DNA of 40,507 nt from Paenirhodobacter enshiensis (GTDB taxonomy: Bacteria > Pseudomonadota > Alphaproteobacteria > Rhodobacterales > Rhodobacteraceae). Below the pieces are notes generated by a model that searched no databases, was not told the origin of the DNA, and was given only the letters and a program-made list of their open reading frames with translations. Below, piece after piece: positions 34,707 through 40,507 of the stretch (the stretch's first letter is position 1; each line of letters opens with the position of its first letter). The stretch is from assembly GCF_000740785.1 (NCBI RefSeq), contig NZ_JFZB01000039.1, forward strand, positions 1 through 40,507, read 5' to 3'. A program made the position numbers and the translations under genes.

Positions 34707-37438
34707 GCGATCCCGTCGCCTCGGTCTCGGGACTGGTGTTGCGCCACGGCGCGGTCACGGCCCTGGACAACGTGACGCTCGACGTCCCGTCGGGGATCAT
34801 GGTCGGGCTGATCGGCCCCGACGGGGTGGGCAAGTCGAGCCTGCTGTCTCTTCTGTCCGGCGCGCGGGAGATCCGCGAAGGCTCCGTCACCGTTCTGGGC
34901 GGCGACATGGCCGACAGGACGCACCGCAGCCGGGTCTGCCCGCGCATCGCCTACATGCCGCAGGGGCTCGGGCGGAATCTCTATCCCACGCTGTCGGTGT
35001 TCGAGAACCTCGACTTCTTCGGCCGCCTGTTCGGGCAGGCCGCGGCCGAGCGCGAGCGGCGGATAGCGGATCTGCTCGCCGCCACCGGCATGTCGGCCTT
35101 CCGCGACCGCCCGGCGGCGAAACTTTCGGGCGGGATGAAGCAGAAGCTGGGCCTGTGCTGCGCGCTGATCCACGACCCGGATTTCCTGATCCTCGACGAG
35201 CCCACGACCGGGGTCGATCCGCTGTCGCGGCGCCAGTTCTGGGATCTGATCGCCACCATCCGGGCCTCCCGCCCGGCGATGAGCGTGATCGTCGCCACCG
35301 CCTACATGGAAGAGGCGGCGGGCTTCGACTGGCTGGTGGCGATGAACGCGGGGGCGGTGCTGGCGACAGGTGCCCCCGAGGAGCTGCTGGCACGCACCGG
35401 GGCGGGCACGCTCGACGATGCCTTCATCGCGCTGCTGCCCGAGGAGGTCAGGGCCGGGCACACCCGCGTCACCATCCCGCCGCGTCCGGCAAGCGCGGAG
35501 GTCGCGATCGAGGCCGAGCATCTGACGATGCGGTTCGGCGATTTCACCGCGGTCGACGATGTGAGCTTCCGCATTGAAAAGGGCGAGATCTTCGGTTTCC
35601 TCGGCTCGAACGGCTGCGGCAAGACCACGACGATGAAGATGCTCACCGGCCTGCTGCCGCCGACCGAGGGCCGGGCAAAGCTGTTCGGTCAGGAGGTCGA
35701 TCCGACCGACATGGCGGTACGCCGCCGGGTCGGGTTCATGAGTCAGGCCTTCTCTCTCTATGGCGAGCTGACCTGCCGGCAGAACCTCGAACTGCACGCC
35801 CGGCTGTTCAGGATCGCCCCCGAGGAGATCCCGGCGCGCGTCGGGGAGATGATTGCCCGCTTCGGACTGGAGGAAGAGGCCGACACGCTGCCCGCGGCAC
35901 TGCCGCTCGGCATTCGTCAGCGGCTCTCGCTTGCCGTCGCGATGATTCACGGGCCGGAGGTGCTGATCCTCGACGAACCCACCTCGGGCGTCGATCCGGT
36001 CGCGCGGGATGGCTTCTGGCAGATCCTCGGCGAGCTGTCGCGGCAGGACGGGGTCACGATCTTCGTCTCGACCCATTTCATGAACGAGGCGATGCTGTGC
36101 GACCGGATCTCGCTGATGCATGCGGGGCGCGTGCTGGTCAGCGACACGGCCCGCGCGATCACCGCCGCGAAGGGGGCCGCGACGCTGGAGGATGCATTCG
36201 TCGCCTGTCTCGGGGAAGCGATGGGGGAGCGTGCGGCGGATGCCGCCCCAACTCCTGCCCCTGCCACTGCCCCGGAACCCGTCCCGGACGTCCCGGCGCA
36301 GCGCGTCAGCCGCTTCAGCCTGCGCCGCCTGCTCAGCTATTCGCGGCTCGAGTCGCTGCAGCTGCGCCGCGACCCAATCCGGCTGACGATGGCGCTGATC
36401 GGCTCGGTGCTGCTGATGTTCGTCATCGGCTATGGCATCAACATGGATGTCGAGGACCTGAATTTCGCGGTTCTCGACCGCGACCAGACCGGCACCAGCC
36501 GCGACTATGTGCTGGACATCGCCGGGTCGCGCTATTTCGTCGAACGGCCGCCGCTGACGGATTACGACGACATGGACGTGCGGATGCGCAACGGCGAGCT
36601 CAGCCTGGCGATCGAGATCCCGCCCGGTTTCGCCGAGGATATCGCGCACGGGCGCGACGTCGCGGTCGGCGCCTGGATCGACGGGGCCAACCCGACGCGG
36701 GCGAATACCGTGGTGGGCTATGTGCAGGGCATCCATGCCGCATGGCTGACCCGCAAGGCCCGCGCGCTTTATGGCGACGCGGCGGTGCAGGGCAATTTCG
36801 ATCTGGTCACCCGCTACCGATACAATCCCGATATCAAGAGCATCGTCGCCATCGTGCCGGCGGTGATGCCGCTCCTGCTGCTGATTATCCCCGCGATGCT
36901 GACCACACTGAGCGTCGCGCGCGAGAAGGAACTCGGCTCGATCACCAATTTCTACGTCACCCCGGTGACGCGGCTTGAATTCCTGCTCGGCAAGCAGCTG
37001 CCTTATGTCGTGCTGGGCATGCTGAATTTCGGCCTGCTGACAGCCATGTCGGTGCTGCTGTTCGGCGTGCCGTTCCACGGCAGCCCGCTGACGCTGACGC
37101 TTGCGGCCTTCCTTTACGTGCTGGCCACCACGGCGATGGGGCTGCTGGTATCGGTGTTCATCTCCAGCCAGGTGGCGGCGCTGTTCGCCACAGCCCTGTT
37201 CACCATCATTCCCGGCGCGCAGTATTCCGGGCTGGTCGATCCGGTCTCGGCGCTCGGCGGTATCGGCAGGATGATCGGCGAGGTCTATCCGACGACATGG
37301 TTCATCGTCGCCGCACGCGGCACCTTTTCCAAGGGGCTGGGCTTCGGCGATCTGACGCAGGCCATGCTGATGCTGACCGTCGCGGTGCCGGTGGTGATCG
37401 GTCTCGCCGCCGTTTTCCTGCGCAAACAGGAGCGGTGA
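34703..37438 (+). CDS. rbbA: RbbA-type fused double ATPase and ABC-2 permease
   Basis: 911 residues. First ABC domain: Walker [10 protein letters not shown] at 38-46, signature [12 protein letters not shown], Walker [21 protein letters not shown]. Second ABC domain: GSNGCGKTT at 301-309, a degenerate signature [11 protein letters not shown] and Walker [22 protein letters not shown] Pro/Ala linker (~512-530) leads to an ABC-2 membrane domain (~545-911) with [20 protein letters not shown], a large periplasmic loop and [20 protein letters not shown]. The architecture equals E. coli RbbA/YhiH, reported to associate with ribosomes; drug efflux is the more general inference from the HlyD and TetR neighbours. 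The start lies in the upstream stop; the next gene follows with no gap. Confidence 0.9.
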   Translation: MSDPVASVSGLVLRHGAVTALDNVTLDVPSGIMVGLIGPDGVGKSSLLSLLSGAREIREGSVTVLGGDMADRTHRSRVCPRIAYMPQGLGRNLYPTLSVFENLDFFGRLFGQAAAERERRIADLLAATGMSAFRDRPAAKLSGGMKQKLGLCCALIHDPDFLILDEPTTGVDPLSRRQFWDLIATIRASRPAMSVIVATAYMEEAAGFDWLVAMNAGAVLATGAPEELLARTGAGTLDDAFIALLPEEVRAGHTRVTIPPRPASAEVAIEAEHLTMRFGDFTAVDDVSFRIEKGEIFGFLGSNGCGKTTTMKMLTGLLPPTEGRAKLFGQEVDPTDMAVRRRVGFMSQAFSLYGELTCRQNLELHARLFRIAPEEIPARVGEMIARFGLEEEADTLPAALPLGIRQRLSLAVAMIHGPEVLILDEPTSGVDPVARDGFWQILGELSRQDGVTIFVSTHFMNEAMLCDRISLMHAGRVLVSDTARAITAAKGAATLEDAFVACLGEAMGERAADAAPTPAPATAPEPVPDVPAQRVSRFSLRRLLSYSRLESLQLRRDPIRLTMALIGSVLLMFVIGYGINMDVEDLNFAVLDRDQTGTSRDYVLDIAGSRYFVERPPLTDYDDMDVRMRNGELSLAIEIPPGFAEDIAHGRDVAVGAWIDGANPTRANTVVGYVQGIHAAWLTRKARALYGDAAVQGNFDLVTRYRYNPDIKSIVAIVPAVMPLLLLIIPAMLTTLSVAREKELGSITNFYVTPVTRLEFLLGKQLPYVVLGMLNFGLLTAMSVLLFGVPFHGSPLTLTLAAFLYVLATTAMGLLVSVFISSQVAALFATALFTIIPGAQYSGLVDPVSALGGIGRMIGEVYPTTWFIVAARGTFSKGLGFGDLTQAMLMLTVAVPVVIGLAAVFLRKQER

Positions 37439-38551
37439 ATGGATCTGCGCAATATCTGGCAACTGGGGCTGAAAGAGCTGCGCGGCCTGCTGCGCGATCC
37501 GGTCATGCTGGTGCTGATCGTCTACTCCTTCACGCTGTCGATCTATTCGTCGTCGAAGGCGATGCCGGATGCGCTGTCGAATGCGGCGATCTCGATCGTC
37601 GACGAGGATCGCTCGCATCTGTCCGGGCGGATTTTCGATGCGTTCTACCCGCCCTATTTCGTCGCGCCGAACCGGATCACCACCTCCGAGATGGACCGGC
37701 GGATGAATGCCGGCCTCGATACTTTCGCGCTCGACATTCCGCCCGATTTCGAACGCGACGTTCTGGCGGGGAAGGTGCCGGCGATCCAGCTCAACGTCGA
37801 CGCCACGCGGATGAGCCAGGCCTTCACCGGCAACAGCTACATCCAGCAGATCGTGACCAGCGAGGTTTCCGAATATGTCGCGCATTACCGCGCGGCCGAC
37901 AGCCTTCAGGTCGGGCTGACCCTCAGGGCACGCTACAACCAGAACCTCGACCCGGTGTGGTTCGGCGCGATCAACAACGTGGTGCAGGCGATCATGATGC
38001 TGTCGATCGTGCTCACCGGCGCCGCGCTGATCCGCGAGAAGGAACATGGCACCATCGAACACCTGTTGGTGATGCCCGTCACCGCGGGCGAGATCATGCT
38101 GTCGAAGGTCTGGTCGATGGGGCTGGTGGTGCTGGTGGCCTCGGGGCTGTCGATCGCCTTCGTGGTCCAGGGGCTGCTGGCCGTGCCGATCCTCGGCTCC
38201 GTGGCGCTGTTCATGGCCGGAGCGGTGCTGATGCTGTTCGCGATGACCGCGCTCGGCATCTTCCTTGCCACGGTGGCCGGCTCGATGCCGCAGTTCGGCC
38301 TGCTGATGATGCTGGTGATGCTGCCGCTTCAGGTGCTGTCGGGCGGCATGACCCCGCGCGAAAGCATGCCCGAGCCGATCCAGGACATCATGCTGCTGGC
38401 GCCGACGACGCATTTCATCATGCTGTCGCAGTCGATCCTGTTCCGTGGCGCCGGTTTCTCGGTGGTCTGGCCGCAGTTTGCCGCTCTCGCCATGATCGGC
38501 ATCGTCCTGTTCCGGCTCGCGCTCGAGCGGTTTCGGAAATTCCTGCAATGA
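37439..38551 (+). CDS. yhhJ: ABC-2 type permease (YhhJ-like)
   Basis: 370 residues beginning directly after the rbbA stop. The N-terminal cytoplasmic LGLKELRGLLRDPVMLVLIV precedes helix 1; a periplasmic loop (~50-175) and a five-helix C-terminal block follow, with IREKEHGTIEHLLVMPVTAG and LPLQVLSGGMTPRESMPEPI, signatures of ABC2_membrane_3 exporters. It presumably pairs with the RbbA permease part to form a dimeric exporter powered by the double ATPase. It is the last gene of the operon; no clear terminator follows. Confidence 0.9.
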   Translation: MDLRNIWQLGLKELRGLLRDPVMLVLIVYSFTLSIYSSSKAMPDALSNAAISIVDEDRSHLSGRIFDAFYPPYFVAPNRITTSEMDRRMNAGLDTFALDIPPDFERDVLAGKVPAIQLNVDATRMSQAFTGNSYIQQIVTSEVSEYVAHYRAADSLQVGLTLRARYNQNLDPVWFGAINNVVQAIMMLSIVLTGAALIREKEHGTIEHLLVMPVTAGEIMLSKVWSMGLVVLVASGLSIAFVVQGLLAVPILGSVALFMAGAVLMLFAMTALGIFLATVAGSMPQFGLLMMLVMLPLQVLSGGMTPRESMPEPIQDIMLLAPTTHFIMLSQSILFRGAGFSVVWPQFAALAMIGIVLFRLALERFRKFLQ

Positions 38552-38762
38552 GACGATGATTTTTGTCATTGTATCGCTCACCGGTGTCAATGGACGCCCC
38601 AAATGGGTTCTGTCGCGGATTTGGTGCGGCGATCTTCTGTGCTGCTATATTTTGACCTTCTTCACAGGAAGTTTCGCGAGGGTGTTATGGTTTCGCGTCC
38701 GGATTTTCTGCCGGCAGGGCTCTCATGATCGCAGTCAACCCCTTATTCCACGGTGTTTACCC
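38552..38762 (+). other. Non-coding gap with a possible ISL3-like left-end scrap
   Basis: No complete gene. A 13-codon frame at 38687-38728 (MVSRPDFLPAGLS) resembles the first residues of ISL3-family transposases, and GGGTTCTGTCGCGGATTTG at 38602-38620 could be its terminal repeat, but the frame stops at once. The rest shows nothing recognisable. A remnant is possible, not established. Confidence 0.3.
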
Positions 38763-38780
38763 TGACCTGCCCCTGAAGTT

Positions 38781-39753
38781 TCATTCAGCAGCGACTTGAG
38801 CCCGTTTGGGGTCTACGCCATCTGGCGCGGGTTGAGCAATCGCCCGCCGCGCGGAGCTTTCATCTTGCGCAGCGGGGCGGGCGATTGCGGTGGTCAGGGT
38901 TCGAGCATAGTCAGCCGTGGTCCGGTAATCCAAGGCCGAATGAGGGCGCTCGGTGTTGTAGTCCACGGCCCAAGCCGCGATCACGACGCGCGCATGTGCC
39001 AGGTTGCGGAACACTGTCTCGTTGAGCAACTCATCGCGCATCCGCCCGTTGACGCTTTCGACGAAACCGTTCCGCATGGGCTTGCCCGGCGCGATGTAGT
39101 GCCATTCGATCCGGTGCTCGGACCCCCACCGCAGGATGGCATTCGAGGTCAGTTCCGTGCCGTTGTCGCTGACAATCATTCCAGGTTTGCCGCGGCGTTC
39201 GATCAGAGCCGTCAGTTCACGCGCCACGCGGTGCCCCGAGATCGAGGTGTCCGGGATCGCCGCGAGGCATTCCCGGGTGACGTCGTCGACCACGTTGAGC
39301 ACCCGAAAGCGCTGGCCGTTGGCGAACTGGTCGTGGACGAAATCCAGGGACCAGCGTGCATTGGGGCGCGCCTCGACCAGGATCGGCGCTCGTGTCCCGA
39401 TAGCCTTCCGCCGGGCCTTTCGCTTGTGCACCGTCAGTGTCGTCGGGGCAACAGTCCCCCGGACTGTTTCCTGATCCTCCTCCATCCTCGCGGTAGAGCC
39501 GACAGATCCGATTGATCCCGGAAGGCTCCCCCTCGCGCCGAAGCAGCACGAAGAGCCGCCGATAGCCGAACCGACGGCGCTCGTTGGCCAGCTCCCGCAA
39601 TCGCCCACGCAGCGCCGTGTCCGGCGCGCGCTGCACCTGGTAGCGGATCATCTTGCGATCCGCCCCGGCAATACGGCACGCCCGCCGTTCCGAGAGCCCA
39701 AGTCGGGCCTTCAGATGCGCGACTGCTTCGCGCTTCACGGCGGGCGTCACCAT
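38781..39753 (-). pseudogene. IS3-family transposase orfB (DDE integrase), frameshifted
   Basis: The start MVTPAVKREAVAHLKARLGL at 39753 and HTH_21-like [27 protein letters not shown] are in one frame. From ~39445 the conserved integrase core is in another: [40 protein letters not shown] (first Asp), [18 protein letters not shown] (second Asp), [19 protein letters not shown] (Glu) to the stop at 38781. Relatives read LYREEGLTVRKRKARRK without interruption; here ~43 extra bases lie between, containing AACAGTCC-CCC-GGACTGTT (39450-39468, + strand). All DDE residues survive but not in one frame with the N-terminus. Confidence 0.85.
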
Positions 39754-40026
39754 TTTTTCGAAATCAGTTCCTTCATCGCCGCGAGATCGAGCATCTGCTC
39801 GGCCGGCAACTTCTTCAGCTTGGCGTTCTCATCCTCGAGCGTCTTGAGCCGCTTCGCCTCCGACACCGTCATGCCGGCGAACTTGGCTTTCCAGTTGTAG
39901 AAAGTGCCTTCCGACATCCCGTGCTTGCGGCACAGATCCGCGCACTTCACCCCGTCGACGTATACGTCGACCGTGCTCGGCCAGGATGCCGATGATCTGT
40001 TCATCCGTGAATCTCGTTCGCTTCAT
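39747..40026 (-). pseudogene. IS3-family transposase orfA (HTH), frameshifted by palindromic insertion
   Basis: Begins MKRTRFTDEQIIGILAEH at 40026, then loses frame; the conserved remainder VKCADLCRKHGMSEGTFYNW, KAKFAGMTVSEAKRLKTLED and the leucine-zipper part to AAMKELISKKW continues in another frame to the stop at 39747. Relatives have EAG between LAEH and VKCADLC (9 bases); here 22 bases occupy this place, including the perfect palindrome GTCGACGTATACGTCGAC (39954-39971). The A-run TCGAAAAAATGG just before the stop is a plausible -1 slippery site for making OrfAB in intact copies. Confidence 0.85.
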
Positions 40027-40090
40027 TGTCCGTCCTCAGGTTGGGCCGGACGCTAATCGCTGGTGGAGGAAAAATCCCGGGGCAGGTCAG

Positions 40091-40165
40091 ATCATCCGCG
40101 ATCAGGGGCTAAATCTGGACAGCCCGAAAATCCCCGATCTGCTGGTGAACGTCGTTAAAAACTAG
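40091..40165 (+). pseudogene. 3' coding scrap cut by the IS3 copy
   Basis: Directly after the IS3 end the frame reads IIRDQGLNLDSPKIPDLLVN then VVKN and a TAG at 40163. It looks like the C-terminus of a protein interrupted by the IS, but the family was not recognised and no matching 5' part is at the other side of the IS. Confidence 0.35.
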
Positions 40166-40507
40166 CGGATTTAAGGGGTAGCTAGGGCCCCTGTGGCGCT
40201 ATTCGCGTCCGCCTTCCGTCAGCTCGAGCAATGGCGGCCGTCATGCGCGCTCCCAAGGGGCGCTTGAGGTCCAGGGCGGATGAACTTCGTAATTCGTAAC
40301 CCATATCTCGCAAATCGCAAATCGCACGATTTACACGGCGCTCGAACTGACGTTCCGAGCGTTGATAACAAGTTGCATTTCCTGCCAACTATCACTCCTC
40401 CAATTATCACTCCGCAGATCATCTCCATTCGTGAGCACCTGCACGCTCTCGGTTGACGCGACAGGTCAGAGAAAAGCGCAAGTCCGAGCGCCCTAATCAT
40501 TCTCAGC
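40166..40507. other. Unassigned terminal stretch with a short tandem repeat
   Basis: Lower G/C content than the rest. A 7-base tandem repeat TCGCAAA, 2.7 copies, lies at 40308-40326. A minus-strand frame at 40388-40182 (68 residues, with QFERRVNRAICDLRDMGYEL) has no recognised motif and no clear RBS; it might be a small gene or chance. Nothing else seen. Confidence 0.35.

Larger units (their letters stand above)
38763..40089 (-). mobile_element. IS3-family insertion sequence, degenerate copy
   Basis: Ends are inverted repeats starting TGACCTGCCCC (left, 38763) and the same on the opposite strand (right, ending 40089), then imperfect. Between them lie orfA and orfB in the usual overlapping IS3 order on the minus strand, ~1.33 kb. 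No matching target duplication is seen: flanks are TACC and GATC. Both frames are broken by short insertions, so the copy is probably inactive, though it might move if transposase is supplied. Confidence 0.85.

Noticed and set aside
34646-38602. Very long open frame on the minus strand opposite the efflux genes
   Set aside because: Its product is a His/Arg/Gln-rich low-complexity sequence, the normal antisense shadow of high-GC coding DNA; the + strand genes have clear family motifs.
39954-39971. The SalI-like palindrome as a cloning linker
   Set aside because: Possible, but flanks are ordinary IS sequence and no vector sequence is present; it is reported as a finding instead.
38763-40089. 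Target-site duplication of the IS3 copy
   Set aside because: Flanking bases TACC and GATC do not match in any register near the inverted repeats.
40308-40326. Tandem TCGCAAA units as a CRISPR or origin iteron array
   Set aside because: Fewer than three copies with no spacers; no Cas, Rep or Par gene nearby.
1-40507. tRNA, rRNA, riboswitches
   Set aside because: No cloverleaf, rRNA or recognisable riboswitch sequence was seen on either strand by eye; a covariance-model search could still find small RNAs.

Overview
The window reads as a chromosomal or large-replicon segment of a high-GC alphaproteobacterium, most likely of the Rhodobacteraceae (Paracoccus/Rhodobacter type). This is inferred from strong G/C third-position bias, gene families and insertion-sequence families; no rRNA or tRNA gene is present to confirm it. 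About two thirds is tightly packed, intact metabolic and transport DNA. The remainder (about 23.8-33.0 kb and 38.6-40.5 kb) is accessory DNA with broken genes and insertion-sequence remnants.

Left end, 1-8.2 kb: the 3' end of a large secreted Ig-repeat adhesin is followed by its type I secretion machine (LapB-like ABC transporter with degenerate C39-like domain, HlyD/LapC adaptor, a small BamE-like periplasmic protein, a TolC-like outer-membrane lipoprotein) and a LuxR-type regulator. A 13-bp hairpin separates this from a convergent orphan roadblock/LC7 gene. 8.8-15.1 kb: a polyamine-type uptake and oxidation divergon. A PuuB-like FAD oxidase and PuuR-like XRE-cupin regulator run leftward; a PotD/F-type binding protein, two permeases and an ATPase run rightward. 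An imperfect palindrome lies in the shared promoter region.

15.2-23.7 kb: a hydroxycinnamate (ferulate/p-coumarate) catabolic divergon. Rightward are an aldehyde dehydrogenase (vanillin dehydrogenase type), hydroxycinnamoyl-CoA hydratase-lyase and a CoA ligase. Leftward are a MarR regulator, an aromatic-acid MFS importer, a metal-type amidohydrolase and an acyl-CoA dehydrogenase. The divergent promoters and a 15-bp perfect palindrome sit between them, as expected for regulation by a hydroxycinnamoyl-CoA-responsive MarR repressor.

23.8-32.9 kb: a decaying region. A leftward branched-chain-amino-acid-type ABC transporter (livG-H-M-K-F) has one in-frame amber stop in its binding-protein gene. 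It is followed by two choline-kinase-like phosphotransferases, of which the upstream one is a truncated, frameshifted relic. Beyond it lie a scrap of a Na/Pi cotransporter, a dead IS256 transposase, a ParDE toxin-antitoxin pair whose toxin carries a MazE-like C-terminal tail, and an IS110 transposase lacking its catalytic N-terminus.

33.0-38.6 kb: a TetR-regulated efflux operon (HlyD adaptor, RbbA-type double-ATPase/permease fusion, YhhJ-type permease), with an 18-bp palindrome overlapping the -35 box. 38.8-40.1 kb: an IS3-family copy in which both orfA and orfB are frameshifted by short insertions that each contain a perfect palindrome. The last 400 bases hold only an orphan 3' coding scrap and unassigned DNA. 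No complete novel defence or RNA-guided system was recognised. The most unusual items are the ParE-MazE tail chimera, the palindrome-bearing insertions in the IS3 copy, the substituted residue in the hydratase-lyase, and the operator inside the roadblock promoter.
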